This document shows positions 12,927-24,681 of a stretch of 64,000 nucleotides of DNA, piece by piece. This stretch comes from Symbiodinium natans (taxonomy: Eukaryota; Sar; Dinophyceae; Suessiales; Symbiodiniaceae). Where the stretch lies: positions 117,001 to 181,000 of the forward strand of contig CAJNDS010000056.1 of assembly GCA_905221605.1 (NCBI GenBank), given 5' to 3'. The notes beneath the pieces are model-generated. The model was not told where the DNA came from and did not search any database. It saw only the letters and a program-made list of their open reading frames with translations. Made by a program: the position numbers and the translations under genes. How positions within the stretch are numbered: the stretch's first letter is position 1; each line of letters begins with the position of its first letter.

Positions 12927-12995
12927 GTGTGCCCCCGAAAAGGCAATCCACCGGAATCACCAGAAGTGTGCGCCGCAACATCCAGCTTGACAAAG
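12927..12995 (+). CDS. Candidate short exon, basic
   Basis: Bounded by CTGCAG and a GGTCTT donor. It encodes VPPKRQSTGITRSVRRNIQL followed by DK, a strongly basic peptide. The frame is open across the whole segment. No family recognised. Confidence 0.35.
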
Positions 12996-13269
12996 GTCTT
13001 TGACGAAGTGGACGTCCTAAGGCGCGCGGAACCTTCCTTAAATGCAGAGAGCTTTTACTTGGGCGCCGGGGCTTCCAGGGTACAACGTTTGCTTCGACGT
13101 CTTCGGACTCGGTGGGATATTACAAGGTCGGCCTTTGCTGTATGCGCCCAGAAGACTGGCCGTAAGCCCTGTCTCTTGTGCCCTGGCCCCGTCCTCGAAA
13201 GCATCGAGACAAGCCGCCGCCAAATCATATCAGCCGTCGAAAGCCTGAAGGCCTGTGTCGTGGACGCCC

Positions 13270-13338
13270 GGCCTTCTTGTGCGAGCCCGCGACCGTGCAG
13301 AAAAACAGTTGCTGCGAGAGTTGGGCTTGGAGAGTAAG
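13270..13338 (+). CDS. Candidate coiled-coil exon
   Basis: The frame reads GLLVRARDRAEKQLLRELGL and then ESK. It ends at either a GTAAGG donor (after 13333) or a GC donor (after 13338). Leucine and charged-residue spacing is heptad-like. The 5' limit is not certain. Confidence 0.45.
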
Positions 13339-13513
13339 GCAGCGCATATGGTTATGTGGTGTACTTGTTTGTCATAGATTGGGTGGTTTGGGCTCGGGGG
13401 TTGAAGACGCAGAGCACGACATCGGTTTGCGGCTGCTCCAAGCGATCCGGGGGGGGGGCCCACAGAGCGGGGGGGCGGGGGAAGGAGACCGGATCCAGGT
13501 CTGCTTGTTCCAG

Positions 13514-13595
13514 ACGCTTCTCGGCAGGAAGCCGAGGCGAATGTTCAAGCAGCACAACACCTCCTGCGCCTTCGGCTTCCAAGCTTTGGACTCAG
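13514..13595 (+). CDS. Candidate coiled-coil exon
   Basis: CCAG precedes it and CTCAG|GTTAGT follows. The peptide ASRQEAEANVQAAQHLLRLR is alanine/glutamine/leucine-rich and amphipathic, followed by LPSFGLR. It fits the series of plus-strand helical exons. Confidence 0.4.
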
Positions 13596-14063
13596 GTTAG
13601 TCAGGCACCCCCTAGCACACCCCCTCCCCCTTCAGCTCACATCTGTGACAGCGAATCGTTCTACTTCCTGAACACTGAACCTGAAGCTTACAAGCCCAAA
13701 AGTCGGCTAAGCTGCACAAGTCCCAAGCCCCACCCCCTCCAAAACATCCCTACGCCGTCGAAGAGTCCTACTGCCGAAGAAGCCGCTAAGCCCTGCAGCT
13801 TTGATCATGGCCGCGACGGGCTCCCAATCGCAGGTGGGGGATTCCAGGAATCTAGAAGTTAAGGCAGTTGAGGTTGCCGGGATGTCGGGAGCCAGCTATG
13901 GCCTGGCCCTTTCCCAGGTGGAATGCGAAGAACCCCAAACCGTAGCGGCAACCCGGTGCCCCCATGAGCCTCTCCCGCCAATACAAACGAGAAGAATCAA
14001 CAACTGGAACAGGGCAAAAGCAACACATCATGAGCTCTTGTAGCCGAGCTTGCCGGCCGTTAG

Positions 14064-14099
14064 GTGGACCAATTGGCGGCGGACATCCGCCAGCTCAAG
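14064..14099 (+). CDS. Candidate coiled-coil exon
   Basis: Thirty-six bases after TTAG encode VDQLAADIRQLK, a clear heptad pattern, and end at a GC donor (an alternative GT donor lies after 14110, giving AAIR in addition). It is typical in size for exons of this region. Confidence 0.5.
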
Positions 14100-14948
14100 G
14101 CGGCCATCCGGTTTTAAGGATTTTTGTCTTCAGCTTTTGGGATGTTTGGGTGGGTGTTTGTGATTTCAGGGTGTGGGGTTTGGGGTAGTGCTGACTTTCT
14201 TCCAGCCCGGCCTCCAGCCTCTTTGTCACAATGCCCGGCCCTTGGCACTGCAGGGTTTTTGGTGCTTTTTGGATGCAGCTTGAACTGAAGCAACTTATCT
14301 TCAAACTGTGGAAGTGCTTCTTCCGCATTGCAAATGCCGTCTGGGAGTGCCCAGCAAGCTTGGGAATGAGCACCCGAGTCTGACCCAAGGACCCAAGCCA
14401 CGTAATTAGGCTGTACCTAAAAACTGCACCTTTGAGTGTTAAGCCTTACACAAGTCTCAGAAGCCTTGAGTCGGAGCTTCCGTATACAATTCCTCAATTC
14501 CTCAAAGTGCCGGAACATGCTGGACACCCCCCCCCCCCCCCCCCCCCCCAATATGAAAGCCTTCAGGCGGAGCTCAAAGCGCAGGGCCTCTCGGGTTCAA
14601 AGATCAACCAACACGAGGCCCCTGCAGTTGTCGGGTGCAGAGAAGCTTCGGGACGGACTTTGGGGGACGGACTGGGAGCACTTGCACATATTTGTGCATG
14701 CGTTTTCGGGGCTTGTGCTGAGCCTTCAAGCAAGACTGGATTGTTATGTCATGGGGATGTAGAGTCACTCTGCACGGGTGTCATCAATCGGTTCTGAACT
14801 TGGCGTGGTGCTCCGGGTGCTGGGCTACTGGATGCTTCCGGAGCGTGTCGACACGAATCCTTGTTATCATGGCAAGTGCCCAGGCCTTCCGGTTTACGTT
14901 CTGTGCGATTCAAGCTTCCAGGGCTGACCCTAAAACCCCCAAACGCAG

Positions 14949-15018
14949 AAACCCCGAAACCCCGCCACCGCGAGGCCGTGCTGTCGAAGGTCCAGGAGCT
15001 CCAACGCCTGAAGCAGCA
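14949..15018 (+). CDS. Candidate coiled-coil exon
   Basis: After CGCAG the frame reads TPKPRHREAVLSKVQELQRL and KQ, ending at a GC donor. The REAVLSKVQELQRLKQ portion is a strong coiled-coil segment. Phase with neighbouring exons was not resolved because some exons are probably missing. Confidence 0.5.
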
Positions 15019-16024
15019 GCTGCCATGTCTCGTGGCTCATTCCAACCCCTGTGAGAGCTCAGCTTATTTTATTTTTTTATGAGGGGCTGTCATTATTTTT
15101 GGAGCCTAGAGGGCTCAAGAGGATGCTACATGCCTGCAGATGTTTTGCGGACGTCGCGTTGTGGTTGGGGTTGTCGTGAGCCTGTTGGGCTCAGGGGCTG
15201 TATTCTGCGGGCCCTCTAAGTCTTCAGGGCTCCCGGCAAAAGCACACTTCCGGGAAGAGCGTGCCACGTGCATGCACTTGGTGCAGAAGTCTTGGCTGTG
15301 CAGCGGCGTTTGCACTTTTTCGATTTTGAGGGCATTTCGGGGGCTGTGCTATGGGAGGGTCCAGAGTGCTTGGGGGTGTTTACGAGGATGTGTAAAGTCT
15401 GAGTTGACCAGAGCAGCTGAGCGTCTCTCCCATCCGTTGTCTTCGGAGTCCCTCTCCGCCTCTATCGCCATCATATGGCACTTCAAGCACGTTGAAGCAT
15501 CTTTCCGCCTTGGACTCCAGGAACTCTCAAGGCTCCCTGCTCGGTCAAATCTCGGACCAGGATCTGATTTCATCTCAGCTCCACAAAGGCGACGATCCGC
15601 GGCGCGACGAAGCGTTCTTCGCCCGCCAGGACCTAAGAGATCGGACAGAGCCCCAAAAGCCAAACGCCACATTCTCTACAGCCCGGGCTCCAAATCCCAA
15701 GTCCGAAGCTGCGCCTAGAGGCCTAGAGGCCTAGAGGCCTAGTGGTCGTAGCTTCAGCTTCTCAGAGGGGTCTTCAAGATCTGCAGCAGATTTCGAGGCT
15801 TGCGGCTCGCCGGGCTTAGGATCCAGGGCAGCGCGTTTTCTTGGAATCCGAACTCCGACTCGTGCTGGTTGCAGCAAGTGCAGGAAAGCAGCTAACAACT
15901 GTGTTTTGAGCCCTTTGGCCATGCTCCCCAGAGCATGCCCAAGCTCTGACCGATCTAAAACCGGAAGAGTGAACCCTAAAGGGAATCAAGGCAGAACCCC
16001 GCTTAAGACTCCTCAGCCCGCCAG

Positions 16025-16074
16025 CAGCCAAAGGCCAGAAGCATGAGAACGAAGAGGCTGAGCACCGAAAGCAG
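16025..16074 (+). CDS. Candidate coiled-coil exon
   Basis: GCCAG precedes 16025 and a GC donor (GGCTTC) follows 16074. The peptide AKGQKHENEEAEHRKQ is highly charged and helical, in keeping with the other exons of the 11.5-16.8 kb run. Confidence 0.45.
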
Positions 16075-16447
16075 GCTTCGCCTCCAATGGGGGATTTGGG
16101 ACCATTTCGGGCTTCATGGGGCTTGGGCGTAAAACTTGAGAATCGTAGAAACAATGCCCAGCCAGCAAGCTGAGAAAGCTTCTGGACGCTGTAGTGCCTT
16201 TGCAGTTCTCAGGCTCAGGGTAGCACAGGGTTGCATAGGGTAGCTCATTGCTTGGACTTCACAGCACAGTGTCGCCGTGTACCCGAGCTTGAGAGGATGG
16301 TTCGAGGGCCCCAGAAACATGTCGAAGGGTCGCGAAGACCCTCATGACCAAGCTTGAACTGATGGCTCCTAATAGGATTAAGGTTGGTGGGCTTATCCTG
16401 TACACGAGGCGCTCAATTCAGCTGCAGCAGTCTGGTCACCCTTCCAG

Positions 16448-16480
16448 GCCCAGGCTGAGCAGCAGCGCTCCGAACTCAAG
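16448..16480 (+). CDS. Candidate coiled-coil exon
   Basis: Thirty-three bases between TTCCAG and a GC donor encode AQAEQQRSELK, a perfect helical repeat. The exon is as short as those of the channel gene further right. Confidence 0.45.
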
Positions 16481-16704
16481 GCTCCACAGTGAAGGGTGGG
16501 AGCATCATTCGCTTTTCGGTTTGTTTAGGATTTCAATGTTTTAGTTTCCTGATGCAGGGCTCGAGTTTCTTGAAGCCCCTATAGAAGCCCTGAAACGCCC
16601 CTCCGTCACCCACCGCGTGACAGTTCTGTCAAGTTTGCAGGTTCACCTAAAGTTCCGTGAGTTCCGTTCGATCATGCGACTGTTCATCAGTCTGAGCGCC
16701 CCAG

Positions 16705-16756
16705 GCGGCCGAAGATGCTGCTCCGAAGCCCCTCGTGCAACGGCTTGCATCTCAGG
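16705..16756 (+). CDS. Candidate exon, helical
   Basis: CCCCAG precedes and a GC donor (GGCGAG) follows. It encodes AAEDAAPKPLVQRLASQ plus one base. It is the last exon of the left-hand series that I can support. Confidence 0.4.
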
Positions 16757-17009
16757 GCGAGGAAAGAAGATGGGGTAGTGGGAGTTGGTACAAAGAGGGC
16801 TTAGAGTCTAAAAGTTATAGAAGGGGTTTTGGGCCTTCAAGGCTCCACGGTACTGCTCTAAGTCTACCCTGGGGCCCCAGACCCATGTCACCTGGGGACC
16901 CAGTACAGTACAGTGACGACCGCAGTCAGGGACAGAATGTGTGTGCAGTGCTTGGAGGAAAGGAAGCTGGGCGCCAGTCACAAAGCCTCCAACACCGGAA
17001 CCCAGTCAC

Positions 17010-17070
17010 ACTGAGAATTAGTTTTTTTACACGTACGTGACACGTACGTGTAAAAAAACTAATTCTCAGT
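17010..17070. repeat. 61-bp perfect palindrome
   Basis: A 30-base left arm starting ACTGAGAATTAG and ending ACACGTACGTG is followed by a single A and its exact reverse complement. The centre holds two ACGT palindromes. No mismatch is seen in 30 pairs. It could be a foldback/MITE remnant, a cruciform-forming site or an inversion artefact; no gene overlaps it. Confidence 0.95.
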
Positions 17071-19369
17071 ATGCTTTTCTTTAGCTGGCAGCCCACGCCG
17101 GGAAGTTCGCTCTTGCCCTCTTTCTGTCCACTTCAGGATGGTTTTTGAAGGATGCCCCGGTTTAACTGTCCACGACATAGTTCTCGACATCCATGTGGGT
17201 TTACGATGGGTTTACGCTAAGGAAGATCTTCCACCTCTTCCAGCACACAGGCACGGTGAGTTGTTTCGTCTTAGCAGGTAGTACAGTTGTTGGAGAGGGG
17301 GTCCCTGGGACTGCTCTGGGCCCCTGCATCTCAGGCTCCGGCCCCACATTCCGCTACGAGCCCGGGGCCCAGGCCTCCGAGTGGTGTGAGGAATCAAAGC
17401 GCAATTGAGTCTTCTTTCTAAGCCCCCTAAACTCCTAAAACCTAAGCCCTAAACGCCCCAAAGGCCCTTATTAGAAAAGAGCCCCCCCCCCCCCAAGCAC
17501 TTCCCTCCTAAGCAGCCACACCAAGGCCGCCTCCGCGCCTGAACACCAAAGATTGCGCCTTCGGCGCAGGTCCCCCACTTCCTCTGAGTTGAGTGTTGGG
17601 ACATCACTACGCAACTTAAGGGGTGGTTTTCTAAAGAAAGGCTTATGGCATCTTATGACTGTGGGCTTTTCGGGAAGTGTAATATTTGGGCTTCGGAATC
17701 TGCTCCAGTCGGCCTTCGTTCTGTTGTATCATGATGGTGCTCAGGTGTGCTGTGAGTCGGGCAGTGCTCTCATGCTGCTCACGGCATTCATTGCTTGATC
17801 CTTTACATGCAGCGCATATGGTTCCAGTCTCAATGTTCACTGTGGCTTACACATATTGAAGCCGCACTGACATAAATGACACAGACAAATGGGGTCTAGA
17901 AAAGGATGCGAGAGAAGCCGCTTGAAGACACCCTTGCCTCAATCCCTCACTTTCAAGAACTCTCAGAATAGCTTGGGTGCCCACAAGCTGTGAAGTCAAC
18001 CACGATTCAGACTAGCTCTTTGCTTTTTCTTTGGAGGCTCTGAGCCCTTCCCGCCTGTCTACGTGACTGAGAAGTGGGATGGAACTACCATGCAGGTGTC
18101 TGCAGGGCTGTGTTGATAGGGTTCCAGCAGCCTCGAGTTTCCAAGGGCAATGCTGCAAAACTACTCTCAGTCATTTGAAGGGCCAGCTTGTGAGAGCGGT
18201 GAGAGCAGCGCAGAGATGTTTGCAGTTGCTGGAGACTTCGGGTTTCGAAGTTCGAAGGTCAGGGTTGGTTGGGTCTAGACTCGGTACGATGTGCCCAGAG
18301 CGAACTGAGCGAAGTGAGCGAAGAGGCAACATCCACCCACATCTTCAAGCGCTTGGACTTGTGGGGGTCGGTGCCTCAGTGCCTCTGCCTCCCGAGTGTC
18401 TCCACATGTTTTGTGTAGAGCTCTGAAGGGCTATGCCGGGGGGGCACAGCAAGAGTTTGGCAGGTTCTTGTGATGTGTTGGGTGCTTGAGGGCTTCGGCC
18501 GTTTATGAGAAGGCCTGCGAACCGAGGGCTAACAGCAGCTGTAGGGATGCTCTGTTCTGTTGGTGCACGGTTGTTGAAAACTGGGCTTTCAAGGCTTTTA
18601 GGGCTTGGGGCTGTAGGACACGTCAAGGTTTCAGGGTTTGTGACGCCTAGACTACACCGGAATCAGCTTGACTGAAGGATTCAAGATGTTGCAAGTCTTG
18701 AGAGCACATTCAGAGACTCGAAGCATCACAATTTCTGTAAGAACTCGTGAACTTGAAAAGAGTTGAGAGCAGAGCACCCTCCTGCTAAGGAAGAGGAAAG
18801 ATGGCTCTGACGCTGCGCAGCGCTGCTTGGGATGCACGCAGAGCTCCCTGAGTACGAAACGCTTCAAGAGTTTGCTCAACTCTCAAGGAAGTTCAGTTGA
18901 GGAAGGGTTGCAGCTGAATGCGCAGGGTGCAAATAGGTCATGTTTTTTGGCGGGGCGGGTCTAGTAGTCGGTGCAACTTGGGGACTTGGGACGGGGCAAT
19001 TGCCATGAAACAAGACTATACAGTACAGACAGAGTTCCACCCCGCGCCCACTCCCTCGCCACTCAACATTTGCCGACATGTTCAATGTTGAAGGTTATGG
19101 CCTCCGGCTGCTCGGTTGGCGTGGACAGGCGGCAAAGCATTCATTCGTGACATGTTTCCTGTTGGCTTGCCTCGCAGCGTCCAGCAAAGAATCGCACTCT
19201 CATTGAAAGCGGGTCGACCATGACCGGTTGACCTCAACCCCCACCGTCCTAGCTCTTCGTTGTATCTTCTCAAGCAGCAGGATGTGACTATCAAACTAGG
19301 TTTCAGGAGCTCTGCATCAAATTTCAAAGAAGCCAAACTCATGCAATCTCCAAGCCTCTTCAGTTTCAG
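17071..19369. other. No gene seen
   Basis: Unique DNA without a supportable exon. Open frames are short and unsupported. A C10-type run lies near 17484-17494. A multi-exon gene with tiny exons could still be hidden here. Confidence 0.4.
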
Positions 19370-19574
19370 GGGCCGGAGGATGAGTGGAAGGGCCTGGACT
19401 TCTGTGACGCAGACCAGAGGATACTGGAGGCACGCGTTCATATCACCTTGGAGTGTGACGGACCTTGGACTGCCCTGACATCCGAGGCTTTGCGGCCCCA
19501 TCTGCCGCGGCTCGCCGCACTGGAGCCAGGGTGCCCCGGCTTAGATGGAGTTTTTCCCCGTCAATCCCTCCAAG
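19370..19574 (+). CDS. Candidate exon of unknown protein
   Basis: TTTCAG precedes and a GGTTGG donor follows. The 68-codon frame contains GPEDEWKGLDFCDADQRILE, RVHITLECDGPW and EALRPHLPRLAALEPG. Alternating hydrophobic residues suggest a beta strand followed by a helix. The family is not recognised. Confidence 0.4.
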
Positions 19575-20108
19575 GTTGGCCTCCCTCCTCCCCACCCCAA
19601 CAACGACCCAGGCTGTGCGTCTACTTCGAGGCCTGATTTTGGGTCTAGGGGGCTTTAGGACTTTCGGGGGTGGGCAAGATGTGAGTGCTCTGTGGTTTTG
19701 TTTGGTGGTCTCCCCTCCCCATCCCCCCCCCCCCCCAACAACAAAAAGCCACAATAATAAGAAAAACGAGGGCGAGCCACACCTTAAAGCACTAAAGTCT
19801 CCCAGGCCCTAGTTACTGACTCAATCGGTTTTGGGCACTAGGCTGTCCAGGACATCGTTGTACTCTATTTTCAATTTTCTGGTCGAGTGTTTGTGCAGGG
19901 CGACTTCGGCGTTGTCCATTTCGGACGCCGCTCGGCCAGGCGGTTCACACGGACATCAACGCGAACTTCAAACACCTGCGACCGGCTCGGTGTTTGTTGA
20001 AGCCACCTTTGTTCCAAGCAAGCACAGCCCTGAGGTTTGGTTCCAAAGTCGTGAACCACAAATCCAATACCTTCTGGGCGTATATGTGAAGCTGTCAACT
20101 CGAACACG

Positions 20109-20131
20109 AAGGGGGGGGGGGGGGGGGGGGG
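20109..20131. repeat. Poly-G tract
   Basis: Uninterrupted G run of more than 20 bases. Comparable tracts in this window: poly-C at 14527-14550, 19725-19736, 50564-50585 and 61424-61433; poly-G at 21374-21390, 23223-23230 and 46403-46418. They frequently break open frames. Confidence 0.9.
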
Positions 20132-21280
20132 ATGTCAGGGCGAGTCTCACAGCCACAGAGAGCTGCATCATAAACACAGGTGAAATCTCCGGCTGCATGA
20201 TGAGTTGTTCGTGGGGCACGGCCAGTCGTTAACAGCCTAGCTTCGGAAAATTGGCAGCGTCAGATCTCACGGATCTGTGTAGCATTCAGATCCGAGACGA
20301 AGAAAGGTCCGAATCCAACAGTCTAGCACGTGCAACGGTTTTCTCCTCGAACACAAGTCAGTTCCCAGGCCCGGATTCGCTGACATGCGGGTCCTGCCGC
20401 CATCTGCCATTGATGGGGGTGGGAGTTGAAGTTCATCACGTCTTGGAGTTCGGGGGGTGTACTGTCCGCCTTTGAACAGCACATGTTCTCAGGGCCCAAC
20501 TTGTATGAAGGAGGACTACGAGCTCGCTTTGCCTGGAGGATTGTCGTTGTATTCCCATGCTACAAGCTTTTTCCTGTCCCCGCAGCTGTTCAAAACCATG
20601 CTGTGACAGGTGCAGCAGGGGGCAGCTGGGCTTTAACATGTTGAGCCCGACACCTGTTGTCGCAAAACTCATCGAAGCCAGCTCTCGACAATCCCAAAAT
20701 TGGTTACGTGTGGAAAGCCCCAAAGAACACCTACCGACCCTACGCGCTAAACTGCTCCACCCTCCCTGAAACCACACCCACGTATATCCACCACCACCAC
20801 CCTGAAAGCCCAAGCCTCACACCTTCAGATCCCAACCTTACCCTCATACGGCTTATAAGCCTATAGGCCTCCATAGGTTTCCAGATAGTCCAGCCACCGT
20901 CCGCGGACCTGTGCGGAAGGCTCCGATGTCGGGAGTTGTTGGGTGCAGGCTTGAGGAGGGTGTTGATTGAGGCTTGACTCTTGACACTGAAGCCGCAAGA
21001 GCCTTATAGGGCCTCATAGTCACCCTGAACCCTACGTGGAGAGTCTCTCACAAGGTGTGAAGTCGTTCTGCTGAAGGAGCCCTCCTGTTGAATTTTGCCT
21101 GAGGTCGAGATTAATACTGGGGGCTTGTGAGGGGCTGATCTATCGAGATGCCAAGGTGGCCTCAGAGGATCTAGCAGAATCTAGCAGCTTCAGGGTCTGG
21201 ATGGCTTGGAGGCCCATAGTTGTGTAGGCCCCCGAGTTGGCTATAGGGCTCCCCCAAGAAAAGCGGAAGAGCAGAGGTCG

Positions 21281-22351
21281 TCATGGGCTGACATGGAAGA
21301 TGGGCATCCCTTGGTGCCACAACACACAGGCGCCACCCTTCGGTGCTCGTTTTGGGCTCTGCATGTTCTGGATGGGGGGGGGGGCGGGGGGGGCCTGTGC
21401 GTTGACCTCGGCTCGCGGCACAACTTTGTGCTCCACGTCTTCTCGTTGTAGTGCATCAATGCTCGAGCACGTGACGGAACACTTATTCATGGTTGTAACA
21501 TGGGATGTTCTGCGATCGAAAACCTTCGCATCGCTGATCATGTGGCCATTGGTCAGGCAAACACATTCGTGTGGCTGTTGAGGGTTGAAGGGCTTCCCCG
21601 TCGTCGCTTCCTGCAGGAAATGTAGGCAAAAGAGTCCATCGTTTCAACCCACATGCTGCGGTTTTCTCGGCATCGGGTCTTGAAATATCGAGGCGCAGTC
21701 GTGGCTCTGCACTGCTTCCTATCCTTCACGAAGCTCTTGTTGAGCTCTGCAGCGGTTGCCACAGTAGTGTGGCTTAGATGATCACATATTTTGTCACTCT
21801 TCTCCTGTTCTGAGTGATGCCAGTATTACTCTCTACCTCCAAGATACGCTTGGGTCCAAAGCAATGGAGAAATTCCGGCTTGTCGAGCTCAAATTTTTCA
21901 CTCTACGACTCTAGGAAATATGGTTCTTCAAAAGAAGCAGGGAGCGCGCTCGTTATCTGGGTGGGACAGTCCTCTTGAAGAGCATGATGCTGACAAATGG
22001 TTGCATGATGGACTTCACGTGGCCATTTTTGTGGGCGCAGATGCGTCCAGCACCAATGACTTCCACGTTGGTAAAGTCGCTAGCGGCTTTTGTGCCAGCC
22101 CATGTCCGGTGGACCTCTGCTGCGACCACTGCAAGTTCGTCTCCCTTCAAACTTTCTCCAGACACAAAACACATCACAGTTTTGAATCTGGAATATCTGC
22201 CAGCTATTCTATGGGGGCTTGGGCCACTTTGACGTGCTTGTCTCATGATGCTCGTAATTGGGGTCGTGATGCTCCTTGCATATCTCAGAAGTTGTCCCAA
22301 GTTTTTCAGAATCCTTGAGAGTTCAACTGTGGGAGCTTTGGCATATGCCAC
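21281..22351 (-). other. Minus-strand coding-like island, unidentified
   Basis: Three successive minus-strand open segments (22351-21953, 21762-21553, 21541-21281) lie in a stretch that looks less G+C-rich than its surroundings. The first contains ESLKGDELAVVAAEVHRTWA and a long basic N-terminal half. No domain is recognised and plus-strand frames are also open, so this may be a decayed insertion or pseudogene rather than an active gene. Confidence 0.25.
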
Positions 22352-22443
22352 GTCTTCTTACCCATTTTTTACTCCAGCAGGCCGGCTTGCGCTGCCAGCG
22401 GAGGACTCGCAAGCTCTGGCCTTTCAAGGCTCAGGCCGGGGGG

Positions 22444-22715
22444 GCGGTTGAGGGTTTAGGGTTTAGGGTTTATAAATAGGGGTTAGGGTTTAGGGTCTGT
22501 GGGGTTTGGTGTTCAGGGGTTCGCATCGCCCATATGCAACGTGTGTTTTGGTGCTCTTGTCTCAGGGGCAAGGTGTGCGCAGTGTAGTTTGGCTACTACT
22601 CTACTGCCAGGGTTGGTGCTTCAGTTCGAGAATGGACTTGTGGAGCTTCAACTGAGGGGCCACAACATGTTTAGCTTTTTGGGTGGGTTTAGGGTTTAGG
22701 GTTTAGGGTTCAGGG
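22444..22715. repeat. Two clusters of TTTAGGG words
   Basis: GGGTTTAGGGTTTAGGG runs at 22445-22495 and 22685-22715 flank about 190 bases of unique DNA. They resemble interstitial telomeric repeats. Confidence 0.8.
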
Positions 22716-23146
22716 TATGGCCCCAGGCTTGCTTGGCAGCTATGTGTGTTCGCGTTGAGGCTTTTGTAGCTCTGGGCTGCTTCCCCCTTTCAGGGAAACT
22801 TCCCGAATTGACCGGGTGAACCGTGCATGGACCGTAACCTTTGGCCCCCTTATAGACTGGGATTTGGCCGGGAGCCCTCCGCGAACTTTCGAGGCAGAAG
22901 CCTTGAGCCTCACTTCCTAAATCACAGCAATGCAAACACTAAGATCGACCGTGTTGACCTTACATAATCCTGAATCCCAAGCCTTTCTCGGTTTGGGGGT
23001 TTTTGCAGGTTCGCAGGTCTGTTTCAGGAACCCTTTCGTGCTCACAATGCGAAGCGGCATTTTTCAATCAACTCCGAGGCACTGCGAGCGAAGCTTCACA
23101 GGCCCGACTTGCGTTTCCTCAGGCAGTTTGTTTGTAGGTTACTATT

Positions 23147-23222
23147 ATGATTACTATTATTATTATAATTATTATAATTATAATTATTGTTATTATTATT
23201 TCTTTGTGTTTTTTTTTTTTTG
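23147..23222. repeat. (TAT/TTA)n and poly-T microsatellite
   Basis: AT-only triplets to about 23200, then a T-rich run and poly-G. This is one of the few strongly AT-rich segments in the window. Confidence 0.9.
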
Positions 23223-24611
23223 TTGGGGGGGGGTGGGGTGGCACTCTGGTTCTCAAGGATGAGGGAGATGAAGCCTGACGTTCGTTTGCGGTGTGCTAAT
23301 GGCTAAACGTCTGGCATGCCTCTCCTGGAAAGGGTGGCCTGGAGCGGGCTTAGGGCAAAGCATTCCTTGAGCAGCATTTCAGCTCCCCAGCTTGAACGGA
23401 ACGAAACCAGATCGACAAATCTCCGAATCTTGTAAGCCCCAAACCCTGCGCGAAACTCCCAACATTGGCAGTCTGCGTCTTTTGTGCAATCCAGGAGCCT
23501 GAAAGGAGGAAAGGAGCTTGAAAGGAGGTACAGGAAAGGAAACCCGTAAATATCCAGAAAACCCTAAACCCTAAACCACTGGGCACTTTGTCTACTGCTG
23601 CAGACTGAGCGGAGACCCGTCCCCAAGCCGGGCGCCAAGGGCCAGCAATGCCTAGGCTTAGGGAGAAGACACAGGGTTAAGGGTTTAGGGTTTAGGGTTC
23701 CAGGCTTAGGGAAGACACTTGAAGGGTAGAGAACCACTGCAATGGCTGCAAGGCCAGATCCTGATTCCCAACATCCTAGATCACTTTGCATGTCTTAAGT
23801 CCTCAGCCCCTGGCTGCGATGCATCGCAGACTCAGCAGACTAAGGTCCTCACAGACCTTGCGTCCGGAGGTGCGGACTTGACTTTGGTTTCAGAGTTTCA
23901 GAAGGTTTCAGACCATGAAGCTCGAGCAAGGCATCGTTTTAACTTGACTTACACTAGACTATAGCTGGCCACTTGCGGTGCGGCCCTTGGATTTTACCAG
24001 AACTAGACTGCTGCTGACAGCTCAATGCTTGCCGACGTGGTGCTTTTGTAGCGATCAGGTGAGTCTGCCCTTGCGGCAGACCCTGGTCCCCACCTTCTCA
24101 GCGCAGCCTGACAATGCGTTTGAACCCTCGGCACAACTGCCAGGATCTAAGCTTTCGCGACAGCTGGTCAGGACGACTGGCGCCGCTGGGCCTTGACATA
24201 GAGCTAGGGCTGACCTTGGAGAATTGTGTCAGGGGTTTAAAGGGACATTCATCTGTAGGGTTTTAGTTGGGGTTTTAGTTCAGATTGCCTTTTCCTTCCC
24301 CTCAACTACCTTACCTTGGGCTAATAAATCTTCATAGACAATTTCTAATGATGCTTGAGAAGCTCAGTGGAAACGAAAACGGCGTAAACTCTGGATCTTT
24401 CAATCCCAACGCCGCATCTGCGGCACCACGAGAACAGAGGACTGCGACTTGCGTCGGCTTTGCCGTCCCAAGCGAAGTTGAGTTCATGCAGTTACATGCG
24501 CTGTTTTCGAAAACAGCAACCTACCCAGTCAAGCACTCTCCTTAGGCAAATGGGTTTGTTCCGCGTAGGGCACAGCATGCAGACTTTTGAAGTACCCGGA
24601 GACCTTTCAAG

Positions 24612-24681
24612 GAAAAACGAGCGCTTCCAGCACACCACGCTGATGGTGATCGTCGTGAACGCCCTATGGACCGACCGCGAA
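24612..24681 (+). CDS. Channel exon: S1 membrane segment
   Basis: TCAAG precedes 24612. The frame reads KNERFQHTTLMVIVVNALWT and DRE, with a hydrophobic core typical of S1 in dinoflagellate ion-transport proteins. A GC donor after 24681 gives phase 0, matching the next exon. A GA donor after 24672 would also keep phase. Confidence 0.65.
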
